Source of the DNA: an uncultured Phycisphaerae bacterium
Lineage (GTDB): Bacteria; Planctomycetota; Phycisphaerae; Sedimentisphaerales; Anaerohalosphaeraceae
DNA: 64,000 bases
Direction: 5' to 3'
Assembly: GCA_937949545.1 (NCBI GenBank)
Contig: CALEDR010000007.1
Span: 122,638-186,637, forward strand
The notes below the pieces were generated by a model, which made no database searches, had not been told where the DNA came from, and saw nothing but the letters and a program-made list of their open reading frames with translations. A program made the position numbers and the translations under genes. Positions 11,815-20,976 of this stretch are shown in pieces (within the stretch, counting starts at the first letter, position 1; each line of letters opens with the position of its first letter).

Positions 11815-12105
11815 TTACGATTCGATGATGGCCATAATGTCCGATTCGTCCATAATCAGATACTCTTTGCCGTCAATCTTGATTTCGGTTCCCGCATAAC
11901 TGGCAAACAAAACTTCCTGGCCTTTTTTGACTGTCATTTCCGCCCTCTTGCCGTCCTCCAGAAGTTTGCCCTCTCCGACCGCAATCACTTTGCCTCTTCG
12001 GGGTTTTTCTTTGGCCGTATCCGGCAGCACAATCCCTCCGGCTGTTTTGTTTTCTGCTTCGACTCTCTGGATAAGCACCTTGTCTGCTAAGGGCCGAATC
12101 TTCAT
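11815..12105 (-). CDS. groES: Co-chaperonin GroES (10 kDa)
   Basis: Heptameric lid for GroEL. The ATG at 12105 gives a 96-residue protein starting [16 protein letters not shown], the standard GroES start. A longer in-frame extension of 15 residues to 12150 has no family support. GGAG in AAAAGGAGTCGAGAACT precedes the ATG with suitable spacing. The mobile loop ([18 protein letters not shown]) and the C-terminal DESDIMAI are present. First gene of the groESL operon. Confidence 0.97.
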   Translation of the reverse strand: MKIRPLADKVLIQRVEAENKTAGGIVLPDTAKEKPRRGKVIAVGEGKLLEDGKRAEMTVKKGQEVLFASYAGTEIKIDGKEYLIMDESDIMAIIES

Positions 12106-12224
12106 AGTTCTCGACTCCTTTTCCCAAAAAAAGTCCAACTTCACATTCACTCTTCCGGGTCACCGAAAAAACCCATGTACGATGGGAGCGGTTGAGCAAA
12201 AGATGTACCAGCCGGGAAGACATG

Positions 12225-12242
12225 ATTGTCAAAACAATTATA
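12225..12242 (-). promoter_or_regulatory. Possible groESL promoter/operator: TATAAT overlapping an inverted repeat
   Basis: On the minus strand TATAAT (12242-12237) overlaps the perfect inverted repeat ATTGT-TTTG-ACAAT (12238-12225), about 120-135 bases upstream of the groES ATG. No CIRCE element (TTAGCACTC-N9-GAGTGCTAA) is present. I cannot find a good -35 for this -10, so the assignment is tentative. Confidence 0.35.
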
Positions 12243-12333
12243 TCCCATTTTGAAACAGATAGTTATGGCGTTGAATTTCCGGCGAACAGTCCCTGACAAA
12301 ATTACAGGAGACCTGTTGTTCCTTTTCCAAGGA

Positions 12334-12350
12334 CCTGCCAGCCTGGCAGG
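12334..12350. repeat. Perfect 8-base inverted repeat with 1-base spacer
   Basis: CCTGCCAG-C-CTGGCAGG lies in the gap between the divergent groES and the TonB-receptor pseudogene. It is followed by AAAAG, not a T tract. It could be a protein-binding palindrome or relic of a terminator. Apart from this and the groES upstream repeat, I see nothing else in the 12106-12613 gap. Confidence 0.4.
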
Positions 12351-12613
12351 AAAAGACAGATACAATTAAATCCCTATCTGAATTGTCCTATATACATATC
12401 TCGAAGATATGGTGTCAAGCGATAGCATTTCTTTCCTGAACCCGATACGCCGGACACAACAAGGAGACGAAAAAGCCGACGGCAGCAATCGTTTGCTATG
12501 ACGCCTTATCAGACGTCTTTTCGCGAAAATTCAGCAAAAAACCATTTTTCCAGGCGATTTCTCGGGCATTTCTCTTCCCCTGTAAAGCCCGGCAGACCGC
12601 GTTCCGAAGCTGT

Positions 12614-14264
12614 GAGCAAAACTGAAACAGGCGTTTCGGCTGTCCATTGTGGAACTGATGAACCTGGATGTGCTGCCGGTCGGAACCCTGACGAAATCGG
12701 CTCGGCGGCTCTCACCGGCGGCCATCACAACCATTACCCAAGAACAAATCTGGCAGTCCGGCGCCCACAGTTTGAATGAACTGCTGGAAATCTATGTTCC
12801 CGGACTCCAATACAGCATTCAGGAATGGGAGTTTCCGCATCTCGGAATCCGCGGGATTACCGGCGACCGGGATGATAAATACCTGCTGCTGGTAAACGGG
12901 CGTGGGCTCAAAGTCCGCGTTTCAAATTTCACGGTCAATATACTCACGGCAATTTTGACTTCTGGGCACGTCTGACGCGGGGCGGGCTGGATTATATCAA
13001 TCCGCTGGAAGCGTACAACAATCCCTGGGCCGCCGGCTGGACGTGGGGCCCGGAATGGTGGCAGCCTGCCGGACAGCAGACCCCCTCCGGCACGGGCTAT
13101 CAGCAGTTGACCTTCACCGCCAAATATCTGCAGGAGCTGACCGGCACCTTCAACATCGAATACCTGTTCAGTTACGACACTTTCCGATATATGCGCCGCG
13201 ATTTTTCGAACAACTACAACCGCCACGATGAGGATGAAATCTTCGCCAGGGCCCTGGGCCGCTGGACACCCGACGAGCGGCATTCGCTCGCTTTCGGCGC
13301 GGAGGTATCTCTGGAAAGTTTTAACTCAATGTCGGGCGGAAACTTCAATGCCTGGCGCATCAGCACCTATGACTGGGACAAAGAGGCCTGGACGACGGCT
13401 ACGTACTCCGCCCTCGGCGAGTGGCAGTGGACTCTGACGGACTCCGCAACGCTCTTTCTGGGAGGCCGGGCGGACAAAAACAGTTACACCGACATACTCT
13501 ATTCCCCACGTGCCGCTGTGGTGTATTCTCTGACTCCCCAGGACACCCTCAAGTTTATCGCCGCTCAGTCCGTGCGAATGCAGAACGCTGAAGAGTCCCG
13601 CCTGCGATGGCTCCAAACCAAGGACACCAGCGATGCCGAAGAGCTGGACAATCTGGAGATTCGATGGGAGCGGCAGCACAATGACCATCTCTGGTTCGCC
13701 TTCAGCGGTTTTGCCGGCAAACTGGATATCATCGCCTGGGATGTCGCTTCCGTCTCTACGACCAATGTCGGGCTGCAGAAGTTCTGGGGACTGGAGGGAG
13801 AATTCACCTACAAAAAAGACAGATGGAATCTCAGCGCCTCTCACAGTTATGTGACCCTGACCGATTTTGACCTTCGGGAAGGGATGAGCACCTACCTCGT
13901 CTCCGGCGACCGGCTGACCAGCTGGAGCGACCACATCACCAAAGTGCAGACCGGCTATCAGTTTAATCCCAACTGGTCCCTGCTGACATCCGCCCGCATA
14001 TACTGGGGCTTCCCGGGCGCGGAGGACTATGCCGTGACCCGCGATACAATCGACAAGGGCTTTTCGGATGCGTACGACGCCGCTGTCTTTGTGAATCTGG
14101 GACTGCGGTATCAGAAGGAGAAGATGAGCATCGGTCTGGATGGCACAAATCTGCTGGGGTTCATCGACAAGAAATACAACCGCCGGCTTCGGGTTCAGGG
14201 CAATTGCAACGACTACCGCTCGACCGCTCCGTCCGTACTGCTGTCGTTCAAATATCTGTTTTAA
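12614..14264 (+). pseudogene. TonB-dependent receptor, internally deleted and frameshifted
   Basis: Two pieces of one outer-membrane receptor. The first (GTG at 12649 to 12975) is the start of a plug domain: LMNLDVLPVGTLTKSARRLS, then ITQEQIWQSGAHSLNELLEI, then GITGDRDDKYLLLVNGR. At about 12900 the plug match stops, and the barrel continues in another frame from about 12940 (HGQYTHGNFDFWARLTRGGL) to 14264. There it ends in LSFKYLF with the C-terminal Phe typical of beta-barrels. The rest of the plug and the first strands, roughly 100-150 residues, are missing, so an out-of-frame deletion is likely. No signal peptide is visible upstream (stop codon at about 12611). Not functional as a receptor in this form. 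Confidence 0.85.
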
Positions 14265-14314
14265 GAAGTCCGGGGGCTGTCTTCAGACAAGACCGCGCAG
14301 GAAGCGTCCGGGGA

Positions 14315-15229
14315 CTACCATTTGATCCGGATGCCGCGGTCGCGTGCCTCCGCCGCCCATTTTTTAATCTGCTCCAGGGCCATCTGAAGTTCGAGGGTGC
14401 TGTCCACGAGATTTTCATAGAGGCGGTCATCCGTCAGCAGCCGGCCGGCTGTCCCCTGTCCGGCATTGATCTGCGCAAAGACGCGTCCGAATTCGGCCAG
14501 GGCTGTGTCGAGCCGATCGGCCACCCGGGTCAGCTGCTCGGTCCCGACATCCGTAAACTGCTGAACGGACTTGAGCGTATCACGGGCCTGTGCAGTGGCC
14601 TCGCTGACGGCGGCAAGCGTCTTTCGGATATTGGCCTGATTGTCCGCATCCCCGATGATTCGATTGGCATTGGTTGCCAGCGCCGTGATGGCATCCACCA
14701 GATTCTCCAGCTTTTTCTGGACTTCCGGCGGGAAAAATTCGCTCGTCAGGCCCGTCGTGCCCGACAGCACCATTTGGTCCATCAGATAAATCGACCGCGG
14801 ATTGTCCGGGTATTTGGGAACCAGAGGCTTTTTGGGGTCCCAGGTAAACTCAATATAACTGCTGCCCAGCCCCCGGCGCATCAATTTGATATCCACATTC
14901 CAGGGAATGTCCTTGTACTGCTCCTCAATCAGACAAACCGCCTTGACTACGTGGCCCACCGGTTGGCCGTTGGGGTCCGTCACCAGCACCGGCGGAGACA
15001 CCTTCAGCACGCGTCCGATTTGGTAGCCGCAGTACTGGACAGGCGTATCCCGACCGATTCCCGGTGCATTGGGAAACTCGATGAGCACTTCATAGGAGCG
15101 CATCTTTCCCACGGCCACCGGCAAATCCCCGAAGACCATCAGCATCCAGAAAAAAGCACCCAGCGCCACCAGTATAAACCCACCGACAATCAAATTGCGG
15201 CGGCGCTGCTGAGCGGCATAATCCATCAT
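14315..15229 (-). CDS. MlaD/MCE domain protein
   Basis: Membrane-anchored MCE (mammalian cell entry) protein of the MlaD family, which binds lipids for ABC-type transport between membranes. A single membrane helix lies at residues 12-34 (LIVGGFILVALGAFFWMLMV). The MCE domain follows (SYEVLIEFPNAPGIGRDTPV, then YCGYQIGRV). A long helical C-terminus (about residues 170-300) fits the coiled needle or tube part of MCE proteins. The ATG overlaps the stop of the MerR gene by four bases, so the two are translationally coupled. The usual MlaE permease and MlaF ATPase are not in the window. Confidence 0.88.
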   Translation of the reverse strand: MMDYAAQQRRRNLIVGGFILVALGAFFWMLMVFGDLPVAVGKMRSYEVLIEFPNAPGIGRDTPVQYCGYQIGRVLKVSPPVLVTDPNGQPVGHVVKAVCLIEEQYKDIPWNVDIKLMRRGLGSSYIEFTWDPKKPLVPKYPDNPRSIYLMDQMVLSGTTGLTSEFFPPEVQKKLENLVDAITALATNANRIIGDADNQANIRKTLAAVSEATAQARDTLKSVQQFTDVGTEQLTRVADRLDTALAEFGRVFAQINAGQGTAGRLLTDDRLYENLVDSTLELQMALEQIKKWAAEARDRGIRIKW

Positions 15230-15486
15230 GAAATCTGTCCCTTTATTTCATTCTTTCGTTTTTCCAGAAAAATCTCCCGGATATCCCGAAGAGTATATCC
15301 GGTTTCATTCATATGATGAATCAGACGGATTGTCTCAATCGCCTTCTCATCAAAGAGACGCCGACCTGTCGGCGTTCTGTCCGTCGGCTCCAGCAATCCC
15401 ACCATCAAATAATACTGGACAGTCTGCCGCGAGACACCGGCTTTGGATGCGGCTTGTCCAATACTAAATAATTTGCGCTCCGTCAT
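15226..15486 (-). CDS. Small MerR-family regulator
   Basis: An 86-residue DNA-binding protein that is almost entirely a MerR helix-turn-helix (FSIGQAASKAGVSRQTVQYY, then GLLEPTDRTPTGRRLFDEKA, then IRLIHHMNETGYTLRDIREI). There is no long dimerisation coil or effector domain, which MerR proteins of 120-270 residues have. It overlaps rnpA upstream and the MCE gene downstream by four bases each, so it sits inside an operon rather than divergent to a target. Confidence 0.85.
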   Translation of the reverse strand: MTERKLFSIGQAASKAGVSRQTVQYYLMVGLLEPTDRTPTGRRLFDEKAIETIRLIHHMNETGYTLRDIREIFLEKRKNEIKGQIS

Positions 15487-15896
15487 TGCGAAAATGCTGC
15501 ACGTCGAGACGATAGTGTATACACCATATCCAAAAACGTCTTCCTGACTTCTTCAAAGGTCGGCAAAGTTATGCTGTTCCCACCTTTTTTTTTCGACATT
15601 TTCGGTGTAAAAATTAAAACATAGTCAAAATCGGCCGGTATCCGGTGCTGGCTGAGCCGAAATGCCTCCCGTCCAAGCCGTTTTAATCGGTTTCGAGTCA
15701 CGGCATTGGTCCCCCTTTTGACAACAGAAACCCCGAATCGAGGTTTCTTCTGTTCGTTCGGCGCCATATAGAGCTGCATCATTCCCCGGCGGACGGACAT
15801 GCGTCCCCCAATGATGCGGCGGAAATCCGCCTGATTTCGAATCCGCTGACTTTTCCGGAAAAAGTATCTGGCCAAAGTACGACCTTTTTTATCCAA
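15483..15896 (-). CDS. rnpA: Ribonuclease P protein component
   Basis: Protein subunit that helps the RNase P RNA mature the 5' ends of tRNAs. The RnpA motif FGVSVVKRGTNAVTRNRLKR (normally R-N-x-x-K-R) is clear, as is the N-terminal RKSQRIRNQADFRRI. The TTG at 15896 has no good ribosome site. A second TTG at 15875 has AAAAAAGG seven bases upstream and may be the true start. No rpmH gene lies upstream and no yidC downstream; it follows a GspF-like gene by nine bases, an unusual setting. Confidence 0.93.
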   Translation of the reverse strand: MDKKGRTLARYFFRKSQRIRNQADFRRIIGGRMSVRRGMMQLYMAPNEQKKPRFGVSVVKRGTNAVTRNRLKRLGREAFRLSQHRIPADFDYVLIFTPKMSKKKGGNSITLPTFEEVRKTFLDMVYTLSSRRAAFSQ

Positions 15897-15905
15897 ATAT
15901 CCGCA

Positions 15906-16883
15906 TCACGGAGACAAGATTTTTCCGTAAATAGCCAGAAAGCCCTGAACGACCATAAATCCCAAAACAACCGTAATAAGCAGATAAATCAGAACCGGGA
16001 ACGTGCGGGCAAAGGCCCTGATCCTCGTTTCGGCCCGCTCGGCATACAGGGTCCCCAGCCGCTGGGCGGATTCCTGCAATTCCCCCGTTTCTTCTCCGAC
16101 CAGCCAGATTTCGCGAAATTCGGCATCCACCATTGGAGAAAACCCCTCACTCATGGGCAGTCCTTTTTTTGTATTCAGGTCCCCCCCTTTTAACCGCTGC
16201 TGAACCAGCCAGTTGCCGCAGTTTCGCACGGCCTGTTCGGACGCCTGGATAATCGGCACACCGGCGCCGTAGAGCATCGCAAACGTTTTGGCAAAGCGGC
16301 TCAGAGCCAGACTGACTACGGCTTTGCCCATCAGCGGGATATTGCAGAGAGCCGAATCATATATTTTTCGGAAAATCCCCTGGGAGGGCGTCAGGTACAC
16401 GACCGCGGCCGTCAGGGCAGCCGGAATATAAAAGATTAATAAAATCCCCGCTGCAGAATAAAAGTAATCCGATACATCCCCTTTTTTGAGAAGAATGGCC
16501 TGCCCCAAAATCGGCAGGGGCAACACCAGCGCCGCCGCATGGATGATAAAAATCGGCAAAGCCATTCCGGACCAGAACATCCGTTTGATTTGACGGAGAA
16601 ATTCGTGCCATTGGCTCAGCTGGGCCAGGATTTCCGCCAGCTGTCCGGTCTGTTCTCCCGTGCGGACCAGCTCGACTTCAAGAGGCTCAAAGCAGCGTTT
16701 TTTTTGGGCCATACTGTCGGCCAGAGTCATTCCCTGCCGGACATCCGCTTCGAGAGACTGAACCGTTCGCCGCCAGGGCCCGCGCAAGGCTCGACCGGCT
16801 GTCGGCAGGGCCCGCAGGATCGGCACGCCCGCCTCCAGCAGTGCGGACAAACTGTGATAGAATTGAATCTTCGGGTCTGCCAC
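15906..16883 (-). CDS. Second GspF/PilC-family membrane protein
   Basis: A 325-residue type II secretion F-family protein, shorter than the usual 400 because the N-terminal region before the first GspF domain is absent. Both cytoplasmic domains are present (HSLSALLEAGVPILRALPTA and RFAKTFAMLYGAGVPIIQAS). Three hydrophobic segments lie near residues 112-135, 145-165 and 298-318. The GTG start at 16883 has GGAGG six bases upstream. It is distant in sequence and position from the gspF at the window start and has no gspE nearby, so it may serve another pilus-like machine. Confidence 0.87.
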   Translation of the reverse strand: MADPKIQFYHSLSALLEAGVPILRALPTAGRALRGPWRRTVQSLEADVRQGMTLADSMAQKKRCFEPLEVELVRTGEQTGQLAEILAQLSQWHEFLRQIKRMFWSGMALPIFIIHAAALVLPLPILGQAILLKKGDVSDYFYSAAGILLIFYIPAALTAAVVYLTPSQGIFRKIYDSALCNIPLMGKAVVSLALSRFAKTFAMLYGAGVPIIQASEQAVRNCGNWLVQQRLKGGDLNTKKGLPMSEGFSPMVDAEFREIWLVGEETGELQESAQRLGTLYAERAETRIRAFARTFPVLIYLLITVVLGFMVVQGFLAIYGKILSP

Positions 16884-16929
16884 GACGAACCTCCTTCTTC
16901 AAAGTAGTAGCCGATGGGGGCCGAAGACC

Positions 16930-17748
16930 TTACGGCTCCAGCGAGCCGGCCGCATACGACAGATTCTGTATCGTCACCATCACCCCGCTGCATTCCTGAA
17001 GCGGGCCGGTAATCCCTTCAATCCGCCGAATGATTTCATTGTCCAACCGTTGCTCGACTATCGCCAGAATCAGCCGACAGACGGAGCCGTCGCCGGTTTC
17101 GCTGGCGGCAAACTGGGCATACAGCGGCATTTTGGAGAAATATTTGCGGCTGTTTTCTCCGGTGAGGACCGCCAGGGAGCCGGTCTCCAGACCCGCCAGG
17201 GCGCTGAGTATCTGTTCGAAGACATGCTCATCCTGGACAAAGACATGCAGCAGGCTTTTCTGGCTGGCCACTTCGAGGGGAATCTCCGCGCCGGCCTGTC
17301 GAATCAGCATCTGCCGAAGGGAGCGGGCGTCTTTGGCGGCCACCATTTTTTCAACGCCTTTGGGATTCTGCAGAGCCCTGGATATGGATGACAGCAGACG
17401 GATATGAGCGTTGGGACGCTCCTCTGGGGCCAGAATAAAGACAATCAGGCGGACTTTCTGGCGGTCCGCGGCTTCAAAATCAACGCCTTCGGGAATCGTA
17501 ATCGCTCCGACGACAAAATCGGGAATGGACCTGAGGCGACAGTGCGGAATCGCCACCTGTCCGCCGAACGCCGTCGAACCGAGGGTTTCGCGTTCCTGCA
17601 GGGCCTCGAGAATATCCTCCTCTGAAACATGTCGGCACAGCGGGCTTTTCTTGGCCAATGCGGCAATCTCACAGAGGGCGATGGCCTTGTCCTCAATGAG
17701 CATACCCGTCTGAATGCATTCCGGTTTGAGTAAATCCGCCAGTTTCAT
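16930..17748 (-). CDS. PTS IIA-type (PtsN-like) regulatory protein with a C-terminal extension
   Basis: Residues 1-150 form a mannitol/fructose-type EIIA domain. The phosphorylated histidine sits in VAIPHCR, preceded by ETLGSTAFGG and followed by LIVFILAPEE and HIRLLSSISR. The remaining 120 residues (from about EIPLEVASQKSLLHVFVQDE) are not part of EIIA. They look like a small alpha/beta ferredoxin-like or P-II-like domain, whose function I cannot name. No other PTS gene is present, which suggests a regulatory role in phosphotransfer rather than sugar uptake. Confidence 0.82.
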   Translation of the reverse strand: MKLADLLKPECIQTGMLIEDKAIALCEIAALAKKSPLCRHVSEEDILEALQERETLGSTAFGGQVAIPHCRLRSIPDFVVGAITIPEGVDFEAADRQKVRLIVFILAPEERPNAHIRLLSSISRALQNPKGVEKMVAAKDARSLRQMLIRQAGAEIPLEVASQKSLLHVFVQDEHVFEQILSALAGLETGSLAVLTGENSRKYFSKMPLYAQFAASETGDGSVCRLILAIVEQRLDNEIIRRIEGITGPLQECSGVMVTIQNLSYAAGSLEP

Positions 17749-17775
17749 TTTTCTTGTTGGGTCCTGTGGACTGGG

Positions 17776-19527
17776 TTAACGCTGATTGGGCTCTCCGAAC
17801 GGAGAGGGAACCGCCGACGGAGCCGGCTCTTCGAATCCCCGCTCAATCGCCGCCTGAATGGTTTGTTTTTCGGCCTGAAGCAGGCGAAGAAGCTTTTCAT
17901 CCGCTTGGGCTTCCAGCTGCTCGATCATCGCGATGGCCTGTCGAGCCGCCTGCTCCCGCTGCTGCGGCGTGCCTTGCACCTGCCTCCAGGCACTCAGCTG
18001 CGGTCGAAGGGATTCAAAATACAGTTCGGTGTCATAGGGCATCCGGGGCTGATAATTCAGGCCCTTTTCCAAAAGCCGCGCCGTTTCCGATTGCGTAAAA
18101 ATCGGTCCCAGCTCGGCGGCCTTCTGCATCTGCTCCTTTAAAACGGCTTCGACGGCATCGGCCGTTTCAAACCGGTTGAGGGAATCGGCCAGTTTCATTT
18201 TGGAGTGGAGATTGAGCAGCCGGCTGGAGGTGACATGGAAGGCGAACTGCCGGGCGGCTTCCCCGCTGAGCATCCGGCCTTCGGTCAGGGCCTGCTCAAA
18301 TGTCTTGTCCGCCTCGTCAAAGAACGCATTTGCCTTCGTAAGCCATTCATCCTCCGCCACCGTCAGCATTCCCTCCCGCAGCAGCGCCTCCACCGCCCCA
18401 TCCCCCCCTGCCGCTTTCATAAGTCCCTCCACAGAAACGCTGACCATCAGTTCAAACTGGAGCCGGCTGCCGGCCAACTGACCCGCCAGCGACTGAATCT
18501 GACCTTTCTTATACAGCACAGTCGGCCGCGAAGACCCGGACTGAACCCGATCATATGTGACCAGAACCTTCTCAATCCCCTCATTCGCCTGCTTATAATG
18601 CTGCTGATAGGCCCTAACCCCGCTCCGCAGCTCTGTGACCATCTGATACAAAACCCCCATTTCCTGCTGGATTTGTCTGCCCAATTCTTCCTGCGCAGCC
18701 CGCAACTGAGCCATCTGTTCCGACTGTCGCAGGCCAGCCAGTTTCCCGCGGATCTCTTCAATAGCCGCCGACAGCCGCTCCACACGCGGCTCCACCAAAG
18801 AAATCTGCCGCTCGACCATCTCCGTCTGCGTCAGCGCCTCCTGTTTATGCGAATAAAAACTCTTCTTCTTCAGTAGAATCTCATAACCGGCCGTTTCCAA
18901 TTCCGTCTTGCGGGCGCCGACGGCCAGTTTGGCCTCCCGAAAACGCTCATCCGCTTGGGCCTGAAGAAGCGACAACCTCTCAGCCGCCGCCGACACCTTG
19001 GCTGTCCATTCCTGATGCTGCGCCCTCAGAGCCGCCAATTCCTCTTGCGCCTTGACCAATTCTCGAACCAATCCTTCTCCCGCCGGTCCGCCTCCCGCCA
19101 GTGCCTGCTCCAGCTCCGCAATCTCCTTTTGTCCTGAATCGAGCATCTGGGAAACCCCTTGCTGCTGATTTTGGAGTTTCCCAATTCGGCGAACCTGTTC
19201 GGCCAGACGAATCAGGGTATTCAGCACGGGCTGTTTAACGGCTTCCAAATCCGCCGCCTGCCTGCGAAGCTCCGTCAGTTCAATATTGCCGAGGGTCAAA
19301 TAAGCCGGCTCCCGCACTGCTGCACTGCCGCCAGCCAGAAGGGCTTGATCCAGCTGGGCCAGGGCACCCTCAACATTTCCTTCATAGGCCAGCAGAGCCG
19401 CTGCTGCCTCTGTTTTTTCAGAAACTTTCTTTTGGGCCTGATGAGCCGGGTCGTCCGAACAACCCAAAAGCACCCAAATTGCCGCCGACAAAACCGCCGC
19501 TCGAGCCGTTCTGATGCTCTCTTTCAC
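17776..19527 (-). CDS. Coiled-coil lipoprotein, function unknown
   Basis: The GTG at 19527 (GGGAG seven bases upstream) gives 583 residues with a lipoprotein signal (AAVLSAAIWVLLGC, then SDDPAH). A frame extending to 19575 is less likely. TPR-like helices at the N-terminus (EGNVEGALAQLDQALLAGG) lead into very long Gln/Glu/Ala-rich coiled coils (about residues 100-320) and a helical C-terminus. It is probably a periplasmic scaffold. It lies between the rubrerythrin-like gene (78 bases upstream) and the PTS IIA-like gene (27 bases downstream). No family recognised. Confidence 0.7.
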   Translation of the reverse strand: MKESIRTARAAVLSAAIWVLLGCSDDPAHQAQKKVSEKTEAAAALLAYEGNVEGALAQLDQALLAGGSAAVREPAYLTLGNIELTELRRQAADLEAVKQPVLNTLIRLAEQVRRIGKLQNQQQGVSQMLDSGQKEIAELEQALAGGGPAGEGLVRELVKAQEELAALRAQHQEWTAKVSAAAERLSLLQAQADERFREAKLAVGARKTELETAGYEILLKKKSFYSHKQEALTQTEMVERQISLVEPRVERLSAAIEEIRGKLAGLRQSEQMAQLRAAQEELGRQIQQEMGVLYQMVTELRSGVRAYQQHYKQANEGIEKVLVTYDRVQSGSSRPTVLYKKGQIQSLAGQLAGSRLQFELMVSVSVEGLMKAAGGDGAVEALLREGMLTVAEDEWLTKANAFFDEADKTFEQALTEGRMLSGEAARQFAFHVTSSRLLNLHSKMKLADSLNRFETADAVEAVLKEQMQKAAELGPIFTQSETARLLEKGLNYQPRMPYDTELYFESLRPQLSAWRQVQGTPQQREQAARQAIAMIEQLEAQADEKLLRLLQAEKQTIQAAIERGFEEPAPSAVPSPFGEPNQR

Positions 19528-19605
19528 TGTATTTCTCCCGAAAAAGCAGATTCTTCCAGCCGAAAACTCCCCCATCGTACCGGTTTTCTTTCGCCGGTGT
19601 CAAGT

Positions 19606-20100
19606 TTATTCAGGGCTTTTTAGGCCCTCCAAAGACCCGGATGGACCTTTTTTTCCTTCTTCTTCCAGCAAAGCCAGCCTTTTCTCAAAAACCTGTCGAT
19701 GATGCAGTTCCTGTCCCGACAACACACGAAACAGCTGCTCCAGCTCCTCCTGCTGGACCAAATCCGCCAAAAGTGAATACAAATGCTCCGCAGAGCGTTC
19801 TTTACGAATCGCAAACTGCAGGGCCTCTTTCAAACTCACATTCGCCGGCACCGGCATGGCATCCAGATACCCGCTCTCCGATAAATCCCGCAAGTCCGGC
19901 TCCCGCAGGGCATAGGCATATCCCTTCAGCGAAAGCAGGCGTTTTTCGTGCTCTCTCTCCTCCACTGTCAACTGCCGGTAAAACTCTTTGACGTCAGAGT
20001 CCTGAACTTCCTGTGCCAGCTTGGCATAAAACTGCTGGGCTGCCTTTTCCTGAACAATCGCAAAGTCCAGGACCTCGTCAAATGTGCGAAATTTCAGCAT
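19606..20100 (-). CDS. Rubrerythrin/ferritin-like diiron protein
   Basis: A 164-residue four-helix protein with two repeated helical pairs carrying diiron ligands: FAIVQEKAAQQFY plus VEEREHEKRL, and FAIRKERSAEHLYSLL plus LSGQELHHRQVF. The E...E/ExxH pattern fits the rubrerythrin (YciF/DUF2202-like) ferritin superfamily. The C-terminal rubredoxin domain of classical rubrerythrin is absent. Probable role in peroxide or oxygen stress. First gene of the minus-strand run that continues to the MCE gene. Confidence 0.85.
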   Translation of the reverse strand: MLKFRTFDEVLDFAIVQEKAAQQFYAKLAQEVQDSDVKEFYRQLTVEEREHEKRLLSLKGYAYALREPDLRDLSESGYLDAMPVPANVSLKEALQFAIRKERSAEHLYSLLADLVQQEELEQLFRVLSGQELHHRQVFEKRLALLEEEGKKGPSGSLEGLKSPE

Positions 20101-20256
20101 AATCGCCTCAGTCCGCCGCTTTCGGTTCGTCCCGTTTCTGAATTTCCGAGTTCAATGAGTTACTTTATCAGGTTTTTCCCCGAAAGACAAGCAGGAAAAA
20201 GATTATCCGACATACTGAAGCCGAAAGTGTCGGAAAGTCTGTTTTGGGAAAAAACA

Positions 20257-20284
20257 TTGTCGAGCCGCAACGAGTCCTTATAAT
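20257..20284 (+). promoter_or_regulatory. Candidate sigma-70 promoter for the spermidine-synthase-like pair
   Basis: TTGTCG (20257-20262) and TATAAT (20279-20284) are separated by 16 bases and lie about 50 bases upstream of the ATG at 20335. A GGTGG...CCACC hairpin is present in the leader. Confidence 0.55.
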
Positions 20285-20334
20285 GTCCTGCGTTGGTGGC
20301 GCGTAACACCACCACCTAATCTTATCCGCTTAGA

Positions 20335-20976
20335 ATGGAACCGAATCCGAACAGGACAGCCAGGCAGAAAACCCGCACGGCGGCGGCCGTTTTGGTCGCA
20401 TGTCTGTGCGGCTGGTTCGTGATGGAACTGGAGATTCTGGGAGTGCGGATGCTGGCCCCCTATTTCGGCAGTGCGGTGTATGTAGTCACCGGCAGCGTCA
20501 TTGGCACATTTCTGCTGAGCTTGTCGGTCGGTTATCTGCTGGGCGGCCGGCTGTCAGCCCGAAAAAACAGCGGCATTCTCCTGGGCGTATTAATTCTGCT
20601 GGCGGGCGTCTGGACGGCGGTTCTGCCGTTTTTCACCGGTCCGGTGTGCGACCAGATTTTCGATTGGGGGCTGGATGAAAAATGGGGTTCGCTGCTGGCG
20701 GCACTGGTGCTGTTTGCCGTGCCGACAACCTTTTTGGGGACGGTGTCGCCGATGGCGGTCCGCTGGCTGACGCAGAGGCCGGAAGAGGCGGGGGTCAGTG
20801 CCGGCCTGGTAATGGCTCTTTCGACAATTGCCAGCTTTGCGGGCTGCGTGGTGACGGCGTTTTATCTGATTCTGTATTCGATGCGTCTTGTCCTGTTGAT
20901 TTCCGGCCTGATTCTGGCTCTGCTGGGAACGGCCGTGCTTTTTACAACTCTGGTGCGGAGGAAAAACGATGCTTAA
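20335..20976 (+). CDS. Membrane half of a spermidine-synthase-like protein
   Basis: A 213-residue integral membrane protein with about six helices. It matches the N-terminal membrane domain found fused to SpeE-like enzymes in many bacteria (FVMELEILGVRMLAPYFGSA, then GTFLLSLSVGYLLGGRLS, then LGTVSPMAVRWLTQ). Here it ends on its own and overlaps the next gene by eight bases. The next gene has its own GGAGG ribosome site, so the split is probably real. The pair likely works as one complex at the membrane; the substrate is unknown. Confidence 0.82.
   Translation: MEPNPNRTARQKTRTAAAVLVACLCGWFVMELEILGVRMLAPYFGSAVYVVTGSVIGTFLLSLSVGYLLGGRLSARKNSGILLGVLILLAGVWTAVLPFFTGPVCDQIFDWGLDEKWGSLLAALVLFAVPTTFLGTVSPMAVRWLTQRPEEAGVSAGLVMALSTIASFAGCVVTAFYLILYSMRLVLLISGLILALLGTAVLFTTLVRRKNDA

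Noticed and set aside
12106..12260. CIRCE (HrcA) operator upstream of groES
   Set aside because: No TTAGCACTC-N9-GAGTGCTAA or close variant on either strand.
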